From Fermentibacter sp964564435 (GTDB taxonomy: Bacteria > Fermentibacterota > Fermentibacteria > Fermentibacterales > Fermentibacteraceae), in NCBI GenBank assembly GCA_964564435.1, contig CAZMAT010000005.1:62001-126000 (forward strand): a stretch of DNA of 64,000 nt, written 5' to 3'. This document shows, piece by piece, positions 34,682 through 42,752 of the stretch. Position numbers and translations under genes: made by a program. Every line of letters begins with the position of its first letter. The stretch's first letter is position 1. The notes under the pieces were generated by a model. That model was not told where the DNA came from and searched no databases. It saw only the letters and a program-made list of their open reading frames with translations.

Positions 34682-35429
34682 GGACGGTCTCCAGCGAAAC
34701 GGGCTTCAGGTCGGGTCCGAGAGTGACCGAGAGCCCGGAGACGTATTCGTCCCCCTCGCAGACCGACAGGCGCGACGGCCTGCAGGTCAGGAACCGCTCC
34801 AGCACGTCGTCGTACTCCACACCGATCACGCCGGCCGAGGAGCCGCACATGCCCAGGTCGGTGACGTAGGCGGTGCCGCCCGGGAGGATGCAGGCGTCCG
34901 ACGTCTGGACATGGGTGTGGGTTCCGGCGAAGACGGTCACACGGCCGTCGAGATAGCGGCCGAGCGCGATCTTCTCGCTGGTGGCCTCCGCATGGAAGTC
35001 GACGATGACGATCCCGGCGGACTGGGACTGGAGCATGCGGTCGGCCGCCCTGAACGGGCAGTCGCAGTCCGGCATGAACACCCTTCCCTGGAGGTTCATC
35101 ACGGTGACCGACTCCCCGGCGGCCCTTGCCGTGGTCATGCCCGAGCCCGGGTTGCCGGGAGGGAAGTTGCCGGGCCTCAGCAGCCTGCCGCCACAGGAGT
35201 CGAGATAGGGGAACACCTCGCGGTGCGCCCAGACGTGGTTGCCGGTGGTGATGACGGTGACTCCCGCATCGAGGAGCTGCCCGGCCACCCCGGGGGTGAT
35301 ACCGATACCCCCTGAGGCGTTCTCTCCGTTGACCACCACGATGTCGTGGGGGTTCTCGCGGATGTAGCGGACGGCGCAGCGCCTGCCCGGGGAACCGACG
35401 ACGTCTCCCAGGAGGAGGATCTTCATCAC
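34668..35429 (-). CDS. ymdB: YmdB-type metallophosphoesterase
   Basis: The protein (253 residues from GTG 35429, or 252 from ATG 35426) has the calcineurin-like metal ligands KILLLGDVVG, VVNGENASGGIGI, TTGNHVW, IVDFHAEATSEK and GTHTHVQTSD. In Bacillus, YmdB hydrolyses 2',3'-cyclic nucleotides and modulates RNase Y and biofilm genes. It overlaps rny at the stop codon, the same neighbourhood as in Bacillus, which supports a shared RNA-turnover role. Confidence 0.93.
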   Translation of the reverse strand: MMKILLLGDVVGSPGRRCAVRYIRENPHDIVVVNGENASGGIGITPGVAGQLLDAGVTVITTGNHVWAHREVFPYLDSCGGRLLRPGNFPPGNPGSGMTTARAAGESVTVMNLQGRVFMPDCDCPFRAADRMLQSQSAGIVIVDFHAEATSEKIALGRYLDGRVTVFAGTHTHVQTSDACILPGGTAYVTDLGMCGSSAGVIGVEYDDVLERFLTCRPSRLSVCEGDEYVSGLSVTLGPDLKPVSLETVRARA

Positions 35430-36985
35430 CGGGCGGTCTCCGTCGCCCTGACCTCCCTGATCACCGTAACCTTGATCTGGCCCGGGTACTCGACCTCGGA
35501 CTCGACCCTTCTCGCGATCAGCCTGGCGAGGTCCGCCGAACCGGCGTCGTCGACCGCTTCGGGCTTGACGGCTATCCTGAGCTCCCTGCCGGCCTGGATC
35601 GCATAGGACTTGCCCACCCCGTCGAAGGAGTCGGCTATGGTCTCGAGCTTCTGCAGCCTCTTCACGTAGAGCTCGAGGCTCTCCCTCCTTGCGCCGGGCC
35701 TTGCGCTGCTGACGGCGTCTGCGGCCTGGACGAGGACCGCGTAGAGGGATTCGGGCTCGATCTCCTCGTGGTGGGACCCGATGGCGTTGCAGATCAGCGG
35801 CGGCTCCTCGTACTTCCTGGCCAGCTCCATTCCCACCAGGGCGTGGGAGCCGTCCATGTCCTGGTCGGTGGCCTTGCCTATGTCGTGGAAGAGCCCCACC
35901 CTGCGGGCGATCGCGGTGTCGAGGCGGAGCTCCGCCGCCAGCAGCCCGCAGACGTGCGCCACCTCGAGCGAGTGCTGGAACATGTTCTGGCCGTAGCTGG
36001 TCCTGTATCTGAGGCGGCCGAGATACCTGACTATCTGGGGGTGCACTCCGGAGACGTCCGCCTCCAGGCAGAGGTCGCCCCCGAGCTTCATCATGTTCTT
36101 CTCCATCTCGGCCTCGATCTTGGCGACCACCGCCTCGATCCGGCCGGGATGGATCCTGCCGTCGGAGATGAGCTTCTCCATGGACTGGCGGGCGACCTCC
36201 CTGCGCACGGGATCGAAGCAGGAGAGCACGATGGCCTCGGGCGTGTCGTCGATTATCACGTCGACGCCCGTCGCGGTCTCGAAGGCCCTGATGTTGCGGC
36301 CCTCGCGGCCGATGATGCGGCCCTTCATCTCCTCGCCCGGGAGCTGCACGACCGAGACGCAGTTCTCGACCACGTGGTTGGCCGCGCAGCGCTGTACCGC
36401 CGTGGTCAGGACCCGGGTCGCCTCGTCGTCGGCGGTCCGCTCGGCCTCGTCGATGATGCGCCGGGTTATCCTGCCCGCCTCGAGCCTGGCCTCCTCCTCG
36501 AGATTGGAGAGGAGAAGGTTCCTCGCCTCGTCCCTCGACAGGCCCGCGATCTGCTCGAGGAGCTGGTTCTGCTCCTCCATCAGCTTGGTGACACGCTGCT
36601 GCTTGGCTGCGAGCGCCTGCTCCTTCTCGGAGAGGCCGGTCTCCCGGGTCTCGAGGACGGACTCCCTGCGCTCGAGCTTCTCCCTGGTTCTGTCGACGTA
36701 TTCGGACCTCCTGGAGAGGTCCGACTCCTTCCTGTCGATCTCCGCGCGGCGCTTCTGCTGGCTCTCCAGCTCCGCGGCACGCTCGCGGGCGATGGTCTCG
36801 CGCCCTTCGAGGATGGATTCCTTCCTGAGGGTCTCGGATTCGCGCTTCGCATCGTTGAGGATCCGCTCCGCCTCGGTCATCGCGCTTCTGCGCTCGCGGG
36901 AGGTGAAGATCCTCCTGAGGAAAAAGCCGAGCAGGAATGCGGCCAGCGCCGCTCCCGCAAGAACGAGTATCGTCGTACCGGACAT
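35426..36985 (-). CDS. rny: Ribonuclease Y
   Basis: The 519-residue protein has an N-terminal membrane anchor (TTILVLAGAALAAFLLGFFL), a long coiled coil (about 30-190), a KH domain (MKGRIIGREGRNIRAFE) and an HD phosphohydrolase domain (HSLEVAHVCGLL, LFHDIGKATDQDMDGSH). It is the membrane-bound endonuclease that starts mRNA decay in many bacteria lacking RNase E. The 120 bases before it contain a TATA-like stretch (37015-37023) but no clear promoter. Confidence 0.96.
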   Translation of the reverse strand: MSGTTILVLAGAALAAFLLGFFLRRIFTSRERRSAMTEAERILNDAKRESETLRKESILEGRETIARERAAELESQQKRRAEIDRKESDLSRRSEYVDRTREKLERRESVLETRETGLSEKEQALAAKQQRVTKLMEEQNQLLEQIAGLSRDEARNLLLSNLEEEARLEAGRITRRIIDEAERTADDEATRVLTTAVQRCAANHVVENCVSVVQLPGEEMKGRIIGREGRNIRAFETATGVDVIIDDTPEAIVLSCFDPVRREVARQSMEKLISDGRIHPGRIEAVVAKIEAEMEKNMMKLGGDLCLEADVSGVHPQIVRYLGRLRYRTSYGQNMFQHSLEVAHVCGLLAAELRLDTAIARRVGLFHDIGKATDQDMDGSHALVGMELARKYEEPPLICNAIGSHHEEIEPESLYAVLVQAADAVSSARPGARRESLELYVKRLQKLETIADSFDGVGKSYAIQAGRELRIAVKPEAVDDAGSADLARLIARRVESEVEYPGQIKVTVIREVRATETAR

Positions 36986-37105
36986 CGCCGACTCCGTAGT
37001 GATTGCGCGGCTACTCTATATAAACGGACGACCGGCATCCCGGCGGAAGTCCCCGCACCCCGCGCTGGTATGTGCAGGGTACCTGTCGACCGTGGACTTC
37101 GTACC

Positions 37106-37483
37106 TCAGGCTCTGTCGGTCGTCTCGATCCGCTGGAGTTCCCCGGCTTCGGGGACTTCCTGAGAGGCAGTGAAGGAACGGGGGAGCGAGATGTCGGCCA
37201 GGGTCTTCTCGATCCTGTCCGCCAGAACGGAGACGGCCGACTCCTGGTCGTCGGCCGTCTCTCGTATCTGTCTCTCGCGCTGGAATAGCTCGTCGGTGAT
37301 GTTGAGCGCCGCCAGGATCGCCACCTTGGCTGTCGAAGGGACGGTGGTGTTGTCCGTCATCTGGCGCATCTTCATGTCGAGATAGTGAGCTATCTCCCTG
37401 ATGTAACCGGGATCCGCGTCCCCCCTTATGGAATACTCCCGACCGTAGATACTCACCCTTATGGTGTCTGGCCGGACATTCAC
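37106..37483 (-). CDS. zapA: Cell division protein ZapA
   Basis: The 125-residue protein has the ZapA head (DTIRVSIYGREYSIRGDADP), YIREIAHYLDMKMRQM, and a C-terminal coiled coil. ZapA bundles FtsZ filaments at midcell. The start is probably GTG 37483 with GAGGT 6 bases upstream. It lies between a coiled-coil gene resembling ZapB and rny. Confidence 0.88.
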   Translation of the reverse strand: MNVRPDTIRVSIYGREYSIRGDADPGYIREIAHYLDMKMRQMTDNTTVPSTAKVAILAALNITDELFQRERQIRETADDQESAVSVLADRIEKTLADISLPRSFTASQEVPEAGELQRIETTDRA

Positions 37484-37492
37484 TTCATACCT

Positions 37493-37762
37493 CTATTGCT
37501 GCATGCTCTCCAGCTTCTCGAGCACCCCGGCAAGCCTGCCTCGCAATTCCTCCCTCTCGCGGAGAAGCCTGGCACTGTGGATCCTCAGGAGGTTGTACCC
37601 GTCATCCCTGACCGGGGTTCCCTCCTCGAGAGCAGAGCATCGCTCCTCCAGCTCCCTGACGCGATCCGCAAGGCCGTCCCTCTCCACCCTCAGGGAGCAC
37701 AGTCTTACAATCAGCCTGTCGACGGCTTCAGTCAACCTCTCGAGCTCGTTGCCCGACGTCAT
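37493..37762 (-). CDS. Small coiled-coil protein, possibly ZapB-like
   Basis: An 89-residue protein that is almost entirely heptad-rich helix (LERLTEAVDRLIVRLCSLRVERDGL and onward) with no membrane segment. Length, coiled-coil character and its position 9 bases before zapA fit the ZapB-like division proteins seen next to zapA and pheT/rplT in several phyla. The sequence itself is too low in complexity to prove it. Confidence 0.65.
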   Translation of the reverse strand: MTSGNELERLTEAVDRLIVRLCSLRVERDGLADRVRELEERCSALEEGTPVRDDGYNLLRIHSARLLREREELRGRLAGVLEKLESMQQ

Positions 37763-37768
37763 CCAGGC

Positions 37769-38122
37769 CTAGAGGGCGGCTTTGGCTGTCTCTGCTATCC
37801 TGGCGAACGCCGCCGGATCATTCGTCGCGATGTCGGAGAGGGACTTGCGGTCGAGCCCTATGCCGGCCTTCAGCAGGCCGTTGATCAGGGCGCTGTAGGT
37901 GATGCCGTTCGCCCTCGCCGCCGCATTGATGCGGATGATCCAGAGCGCTCTGAAGTCGCGCTTGCGGTTGCGCCTGTCCCTGTACTGGTACAGCAGGGCC
38001 CGCTTCTCGGCCTCCGCAGCGACGGTGTAGAGCTTTCTCCGGCCGCCGACGTATCCCTTGGCCGCCGCGAGACGGCTCTTGTGACGCTGCTTGCGCGTCA
38101 CCGCACTTGTTACTCTGGTCAT
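37769..38122 (-). CDS. rplT: 50S ribosomal protein L20
   Basis: A 117-residue L20 with typical stretches RKQRHKSRLAAAKGYVGGRRKLY, YRDRRNRKRDFRALWI and INAAARANGITYSALINGL. It is needed early in 50S assembly and often represses its own operon. GGGAG precedes ATG 38122 by 7 bases. It closes the conserved order thrS-infC-rpmI-rplT. Confidence 0.98.
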   Translation of the reverse strand: MTRVTSAVTRKQRHKSRLAAAKGYVGGRRKLYTVAAEAEKRALLYQYRDRRNRKRDFRALWIIRINAAARANGITYSALINGLLKAGIGLDRKSLSDIATNDPAAFARIAETAKAAL

Positions 38123-38137
38123 CTGTCGACTCCCGTG

Positions 38138-38332
38138 CTAGAGCGGCAGCAGCCGCTTGAGTCTGCGCATGTCGGCCGGGGAGGCCAGCCCGCCCTTGCG
38201 GAGGTTCCGCTTGCGCTTCCTGGACTTCTTCGTGAAGATATGGTTCGCATGGGAGTGAACTATCTTCACCAGGCCCGTGCCCGTGCGCTTCATGCGCCTG
38301 GCCGCGCCCCTGTGGGTCTTCATCTTGGGCAT
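38138..38332 (-). CDS. rpmI: 50S ribosomal protein L35
   Basis: A 64-residue basic protein, MPKMKTHRGAARRMKRTGTG at the start and LRKGGLASPADMRRLKRLLPL-type end, as expected for L35. Start ATG 38332 has GGAGAG a few bases upstream. It lies 8 bases after infC and 15 before rplT. Confidence 0.97.
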   Translation of the reverse strand: MPKMKTHRGAARRMKRTGTGLVKIVHSHANHIFTKKSRKRKRNLRKGGLASPADMRRLKRLLPL

Positions 38333-38340
38333 CTTCTCTC

Positions 38341-38853
38341 CTATTTCCTCGTAGGTGCCAGGAGCAGCGTTACCTGCTTGCCCTCCAGAAGCGGCTCCCT
38401 CTCGACCGACGCCACGTCCGCCAGGTCGGTCGCGAACTTCTGCAGGAGTTCGAAGCCCTGGTCCTTGTAGACCAGCTGCCTTCCACGGAACATCACAGTG
38501 ACCTTCACCTTGTGGTGGTCGTCGAGGAACTCGCGAGCGTGCTTGATCTTGAAGTCGTAGTCGTGCTGGTCGGTATTGGGCCGCAGCTTGATCTCCTTCA
38601 GGCCGCCGCTCTGCTGCTTCTTCCTCGCGTCCCGCTCCTTGCGGTTGAGCTGATACCTGAACTTGCCATAGTCCATTATCCGGCATACCGGAGGTTCGGC
38701 TCCGGGAGAGATCTCCACCAGGTCGAGGCTCGCCTGGGCGGCCATGTCGAGGGCCTGCACCAGTTCGACTATCCCGGCATGACGGCCTTCCGCGTCGATG
38801 AGGCGGACCCTTGGATATCGGATCTCGCCGTTCACTTTTATGGTATCTCTGAT
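38341..38853 (-). CDS. infC: Translation initiation factor IF-3, probable AUC start
   Basis: The protein has both IF-3 domains: NGEIRYPRVRLIDAEGRH, DLVEISPGAEPPVCRIMDYGKF, then KEIKLRPNTDQHDYDFKIKHA and VKVTVMFRGRQ. It keeps 30S subunits free and checks start codons. The first ATG/GTG in frame is GTG 38835, but it has no ribosome site and cuts off the usual IRDTIKVN leader. A GGAGG run instead sits 9-13 bases before ATC 38853, giving IRDTIKVNGEI and 170 residues. Rare AUU/AUC starts in infC are the known basis of its self-control. With this start it overlaps thrS by 16 bases. Confidence 0.9.
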   Translation of the reverse strand: MRDTIKVNGEIRYPRVRLIDAEGRHAGIVELVQALDMAAQASLDLVEISPGAEPPVCRIMDYGKFRYQLNRKERDARKKQQSGGLKEIKLRPNTDQHDYDFKIKHAREFLDDHHKVKVTVMFRGRQLVYKDQGFELLQKFATDLADVASVEREPLLEGKQVTLLLAPTRK

Positions 38854-40793
38854 AAGGACCTTCCCCCCTCCGGTAGAGCCGGCCTCCTGCAGGCCTCCTC
38901 GATGAGCCCGACTGCCTCTTCCAGCTCGAACACGCCGAGATCACCGCGGCCGTGGGCCCTCACCGCAACACGGCCCGAAACGGCCTCCCTCTCGCCGATG
39001 ACCAGCATCATGGGCACCTTGCGGTTCTCGGCTGCGCGGATCCTGTAGCCGATGGTCTCGTTCCGCCTGTCCATGGAGCACCTGAAGCCGCGGTCGGCCA
39101 GTATTCCGCAGATCTCGGCCGCTCTGTCGTGCTGCTGGACGGTGAGCGGTAAGATAATCACCTGCAGAGGCGCGAGCCACCCCGGGAAATTGCCTGCGAA
39201 GTGCTCTATGAGGTTCCCCGTGAACCTCTCGACCGAACCGAACAGCGCCCTGTGGACCATGTAGATCCTGTGCTCGCCCCCGTCGGGGCCCGTGTAGGTG
39301 AGGTCGAACCTCTCGGGGATGTTGAAGTCGAACTGGATGGTGGGCCCCTGCCAGTACCTTCCCAGGGCGTCGCGCAGCTTTATGTCGATCTTCGGGCCGT
39401 AGAAGGCCGCCTCGCCCCTGACGGTGCGGTACTTCTCGCCCATCCCGTCGAGCGCGTCGGCCAGGGCTGGTTCGACCCGGGCCCACATCTCCGGGCTGCC
39501 GGCGTAGTGGCCCATGTCGTCCGGATCGCTCAGGGAGAGCTCTATGGCGTATCCGAAACCGAACACCCGGAGGAAGTAGAGGGCGAAGGAGACGACCTTC
39601 CTGATCTCGTCGACGATCTGATCGGGAGTGCAGAAGATGTGGCCGTCGTCGACCGTGAATCCCCTGACCCTCATCAAACCGTGGAGCACCCCGCTCTTCT
39701 CGTACCTGTAGACCGTCCCGAGCTCGGCGAGCCGGAACGGCAGCTCGCGGTAGGACCTCTTCTCCGACTTGTAGATGAGTATGTGACCGGGGCAGTTCAT
39801 GGGCTTCAGCACGTACTCGGTCTCGTCGACCGGCATGAAGTACATGTTGTCGCGGTAGTAGCTGCAGTGCCCCGAGGTCTCCCACAGGGTGGCCGGCGCG
39901 ATGTGCGGCGTGGAGACCAGGTTGTAGCCGTTCCGCCTGTGGGCGGCCTTCCAGAGGTTCTCGAGCTCTTCGCGGACGATGGTGCCGTTGGGGAGCCAGT
40001 ATATGAGGCCGCATCCGCCCTCGTTGCCCGTGGTGAAGAGCCCGAGCTCCGGCCCCAGCTTCCTGTGGTCGCGCTTGCGGGCCTCTTCCAGCATGGCCAG
40101 GTGGTCGGCGAGGGCCTTCGAAGAGTCGAACACGGTGCCGTATATGCGGGTGAGCATCTCGCGCTTCTCGTCGCCGCGCCAGTAGGCCCCGGCGACCGAG
40201 GTCAGCCTGAAGTGCTTCAGGAATGCCGTCGTCGGAACGTGGGGCCCGCGGCAGAGATCGGTGAACGCTCCGCACCTGTAGAGGGTGACGGACTCGCCCG
40301 CGGCCGCGATCTCGTCCAGCAGTTCGAGCTTGTAGGCCTGGCCGAGACCGGTCATCACCCTGCGGGCCTCGTCGATGCCGACCTCGATCCGCTCGAACCG
40401 GATGGATTCCGCGGCCTGCCTGTGCATCTCGGCCTCTATCGCCTCGAGCGCGGAGGATCCGGGGAAGCCCGGGATGTCCATGTCGTAGTAGAAGCCGTCC
40501 TCGATGGCCGGGCCCACGCCGAACCTGGCGCCGGGGTAGAGATGGAGGATGGCCGAGGCGAGCAGGTGCGAGGCGCTGTGCCGGAGGACCTCGCGCCCCT
40601 CGGGCGAGTCGAACCCGAGGATCTCGAGCCGTACTCCGTCGCTGAGAGGCTCTGAGAGGCCTTTCACCACGCCGTCGACGCGAGCCGCCAGGGCCTTCGA
40701 CGCGAGGCTCCTGGAGATGGACGCCGCGGCGTCGAGCGCCGTGGTGCCCTCCGGGAACTCCCTGCTTCCTCCGTCCGGAAAAAAGACGCGCAC
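38838..40793 (-). CDS. thrS: Threonyl-tRNA synthetase
   Basis: The 651-residue protein has the N-terminal TGS domain (MRVFFPDGGSREFPEGTTA), the second-additional editing domain (HSASHLLASAILHLYPGARFG), a class II core with the zinc ligand segment KPMNCPGHILIY and MRVRGFTVDDGHIF, and a C-terminal anticodon domain. It charges tRNA-Thr and removes mischarged serine. Translation starts at GTG 40793. A tRNA gene lies 37 bases upstream with a strong promoter and no other promoter is obvious, so thrS may be read from it. Confidence 0.97.
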   Translation of the reverse strand: MRVFFPDGGSREFPEGTTALDAAASISRSLASKALAARVDGVVKGLSEPLSDGVRLEILGFDSPEGREVLRHSASHLLASAILHLYPGARFGVGPAIEDGFYYDMDIPGFPGSSALEAIEAEMHRQAAESIRFERIEVGIDEARRVMTGLGQAYKLELLDEIAAAGESVTLYRCGAFTDLCRGPHVPTTAFLKHFRLTSVAGAYWRGDEKREMLTRIYGTVFDSSKALADHLAMLEEARKRDHRKLGPELGLFTTGNEGGCGLIYWLPNGTIVREELENLWKAAHRRNGYNLVSTPHIAPATLWETSGHCSYYRDNMYFMPVDETEYVLKPMNCPGHILIYKSEKRSYRELPFRLAELGTVYRYEKSGVLHGLMRVRGFTVDDGHIFCTPDQIVDEIRKVVSFALYFLRVFGFGYAIELSLSDPDDMGHYAGSPEMWARVEPALADALDGMGEKYRTVRGEAAFYGPKIDIKLRDALGRYWQGPTIQFDFNIPERFDLTYTGPDGGEHRIYMVHRALFGSVERFTGNLIEHFAGNFPGWLAPLQVIILPLTVQQHDRAAEICGILADRGFRCSMDRRNETIGYRIRAAENRKVPMMLVIGEREAVSGRVAVRAHGRGDLGVFELEEAVGLIEEACRRPALPEGGRSLSEIP

Positions 40794-40830
40794 ACCCCAC
40801 CCCTCAAGGGTAGAAACCGCTTGTATCAGG

Positions 40831-40907
40831 TGGTGGGCGATACTGGACTTGAACCAGTGACCCCTTGCATGTCAAGCAAGTACTCTAGCCAGCTGAGCTA
40901 ATCGCCC
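40831..40907 (-). tRNA. tRNA-Val (anticodon GAC), CCA encoded
   Basis: Read on the minus strand the 77 bases fold as a standard tRNA. The acceptor stem is GGGCGAT/ATCGCCC with discriminator A and an encoded CCA. The D stem is GCTC/GAGT, the anticodon stem CTTGC/GCAAG with loop TTGACAT, and the T stem ACTGG/CCAGT with loop TTCAAGT. Anticodon GAC reads valine codons GUC/GUU. It precedes thrS. Confidence 0.97.
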
Positions 40908-40928
40908 ACCGCATTTGTTCGGCAGGGA

Positions 40929-40957
40929 TAAATAGGGCGGAACGGCCTTGCCGTCAA
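40929..40957 (-). promoter_or_regulatory. Strong promoter for tRNA-Val (and probably thrS operon)
   Basis: On the minus strand TTGACG (40957-40952), 17-base spacer, TATTTA (40934-40929). RNA would start near 40922, 15 bases before the mature tRNA 5' end. The -35 box overlaps the stop of the MOSC gene. Confidence 0.75.
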
Positions 40958-41424
40958 GGATCGGACGGCTTCGGCGGTTCCCCGGAGCGGTCGAGCGAGC
41001 CCTCGGAGCCCGGGGCGATGAAGCCGCCCTCTTCCACGCGGCAGAAGACCCCGCGGGAGGGCATCACGCACCTCCCCACCTTCCTGAATATCGCGCAGCC
41101 GTCGCCGTGGCACGTCTTCCCGATCGCGGTGACCACGAGCCGGGCTCCACCGGCGGTTATCCTGTCCCCCGGCCTCGCATCCCCGAGGTCGATGCCGCGC
41201 GTGGTCAGGTTCTCCCCGAAGTCGCCGGGTCCCGCCTCGATACCGGCTTCACGGGCGAAGGCCTCTATGGATTCGATGTCGAGGATGCTGACTCCCCGGC
41301 CGGGAACACCCCTGTGGGCGTCTCCGGCGAGGCCCTCCGTGTCCGCCACGGCCCCGGGGACGGGGGTCTTTACCGTCCCCTTCAGGGCCGACGTGTTGAC
41401 CGAGACGATCCGGAAGGAGGCCAT
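40954..41424 (-). CDS. MOSC domain protein
   Basis: ATG 41424, with GAGGG 8 bases upstream, gives 156 residues that form one MOSC domain: GLAGDAHRGVPGRGVSILD, GDFGENLTTRGIDL, GDRITAGGARLVVTAIGK and the cysteine region TCHGDGCAIF. MOSC domains bind molybdenum-cofactor-type sulphur carriers; stand-alone small members are often near MoaB/MoaC-type genes. None of those is in this window, so its partner is unknown. Confidence 0.88.
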   Translation of the reverse strand: MASFRIVSVNTSALKGTVKTPVPGAVADTEGLAGDAHRGVPGRGVSILDIESIEAFAREAGIEAGPGDFGENLTTRGIDLGDARPGDRITAGGARLVVTAIGKTCHGDGCAIFRKVGRCVMPSRGVFCRVEEGGFIAPGSEGSLDRSGEPPKPSDP

Positions 41425-41435
41425 CCCGTACGCCC

Positions 41436-41609
41436 TCAGTTCCCGCCTGCGGCTGCGAGCGCGCTCCCGAGGTACCACGGCCATATCAGGATTGCAAGCA
41501 CGGCCTTCCAGAAGGCCAGCCGGAGGAACCCGATCGTGAAGAGCCATCCGATGGTCCACAGGGGGGCAGACACGCCGGCATGGCACCTTGTCGTGCAACG
41601 ATCTCCCAT
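41436..41609 (-). CDS. 57-residue membrane protein
   Basis: ATG 41609 with AAGGA about 8 bases upstream gives a short protein: a polar Cys-containing head (MGDRCTTRCHAGVSAP) and one long or two short hydrophobic segments (LWTIGWLFTIGFLRLAFWKA, then VLAILIWPWYLGSALAAA). The tryptophan-rich pattern looks like a recurring small membrane protein of other bacterial genomes rather than noise. It lies 11 bases before the MOSC gene. Function unknown. Confidence 0.65.
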   Translation of the reverse strand: MGDRCTTRCHAGVSAPLWTIGWLFTIGFLRLAFWKAVLAILIWPWYLGSALAAAGGN

Positions 41610-41626
41610 GACGCATCCTTCCACGC

Positions 41627-41651
41627 CCCGGCCTTCACGGTAGCGGCCGGG
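41627..41651 (-). terminator. Hairpin after the phosphatase operon, possible terminator
   Basis: Arms CCCGGCC (41627-41633) and GGCCGGG (41645-41651) enclose an 11-base loop in the 133-base gap between the phosphatase gene and the 57-residue protein gene. There is no T run after it on the minus strand, so termination would not be of the classic kind. Nothing else is visible in this gap. Confidence 0.3.
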
Positions 41652-41742
41652 AGCCAGAGAGAACCGGAGAGCCCGGCATCGGACACTCCGCTGCGGAAAC
41701 ATGCCTGCCGGGCGCCGCCGGGGACAGATGCCGGCCCGGACA

Positions 41743-42258
41743 TCAGCAGCCCGGGAACCTCTCCCTTATGCGGGATGCGAATTCCGTCTGCGCGTCGGTC
41801 TCGGGGCCCGAACCGGCTGCGGACACGGCCTTCGACGCCTCTCCGGGAGGGATGCAGAGCGCCGCCAGCACACAGAGAGCGAAAGTGCCCGTCCTGCCTA
41901 TCCCCGCTCCGCAGTGCACAAGCACGCGGCGCCCCTCGAGGAGCAGGGAGGCCGTCCGTCCGACCTCGGCTGCATATGCCTCGGGATCTTCAGGGACCCC
42001 GAAATCCTCCACCGGGACCACCCTGAACTCCCACGGGAGGCTCCCCCGGTCCAGCAGGTCGGCATAGTCCGGCGACTTCATGCGGATCTCCCGGAGCGGT
42101 GCGAGCGAGATCACCTCGTCCACTCCGGTGCGGGCCATCTCGTCGAGCATCGCCCCGAGCGGGCCGTACCTGCCCGGCATGTGCGACAGGAAGAGAGATA
42201 TGCCGGTTCCTCCGGTCACCACCCTGCGGATGCTCCCGCCCTCCGCTTCACGGTTCAC
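41743..42258 (-). CDS. Protein-tyrosine/dual-specificity phosphatase
   Basis: The 171-residue protein has the CX5R active site VLVHCGAGIGRTGTFAL and a general-acid loop region (VPVEDFGVPEDPEAY), the cysteine-phosphatase fold of dual-specificity or tyrosine phosphatases. It would remove phosphate from Tyr/Ser/Thr residues or from an inositol- or RNA-type substrate; the target is unknown. It starts at GTG 42258, overlapping the previous stop as GTGA, so it is coupled to the DUF protein upstream. Confidence 0.88.
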   Translation of the reverse strand: MNREAEGGSIRRVVTGGTGISLFLSHMPGRYGPLGAMLDEMARTGVDEVISLAPLREIRMKSPDYADLLDRGSLPWEFRVVPVEDFGVPEDPEAYAAEVGRTASLLLEGRRVLVHCGAGIGRTGTFALCVLAALCIPPGEASKAVSAAGSGPETDAQTEFASRIRERFPGC

Positions 42259-42752
42259 AGGGGATCCCTCACGCCGAGGAGCAGGCTGCTCCATTCCAGG
42301 GCGGCCCAGGCCCCGTCTTCCTGCAGCGTGCAGGTGACCGGCCTGGGGCTGTCGGCTCCCGAGCACCGGATGAAGACCTTGAATCGCCCCGAACCCTCGT
42401 CGCCGCTGTAGTCGTTGGAAGTGAACGTCATGGCCGGCGGGGTCTCCGGGAGTGCGTAGCCGTTCGAGGGAGAGGTCCCGTCGAAGTACGAACGAGGCGA
42501 GAAGGGCTGCTTCTCGAGCTGCATCCGCACCAGCGAGAGCGTCCGGGCCCCGGCGCCGTCGCCTCCGTCCCTCCCGCCGCAGGCGGTGCCGATCATCGCT
42601 GAGCCGAGCGCCCCGTCGCGGGTGAACGCCTCGAGGGCCAGCACCATCAGGGCAGCCGCCCCCTGCGGAGTTGCGGACAGGCGCCGGGCCAGCACGGAGA
42701 ACTCGTTCAGGTCGCTCGGGATCGCCGGTATGGTCACTGTCACGGTTTGCAT
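42255..42752 (-). CDS. Conserved protein of unknown function (DUF6935-like)
   Basis: The 165-residue soluble protein begins MQTVTVTIPAIPSDLNEFSV and contains TPQGAAALMVLALEAFTRD, then a polar glycine-rich stretch and a beta-rich C-terminal half. The TPQGAAA region resembles a conserved family of secreted-independent proteins of unknown function (DUF6935, from memory). ATG 42752 has GGAGGAG close upstream and lies 13 bases inside the previous gene. It is coupled to the phosphatase that follows. Confidence 0.7.
   Translation of the reverse strand: MQTVTVTIPAIPSDLNEFSVLARRLSATPQGAAALMVLALEAFTRDGALGSAMIGTACGGRDGGDGAGARTLSLVRMQLEKQPFSPRSYFDGTSPSNGYALPETPPAMTFTSNDYSGDEGSGRFKVFIRCSGADSPRPVTCTLQEDGAWAALEWSSLLLGVRDPL

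Noticed and set aside
36986..37105. Possible 6S RNA between rny and zapA
   Set aside because: Bacteria often encode 6S RNA near zapA, but this gap is only 120 bases and I see no large bubble-flanked stem.
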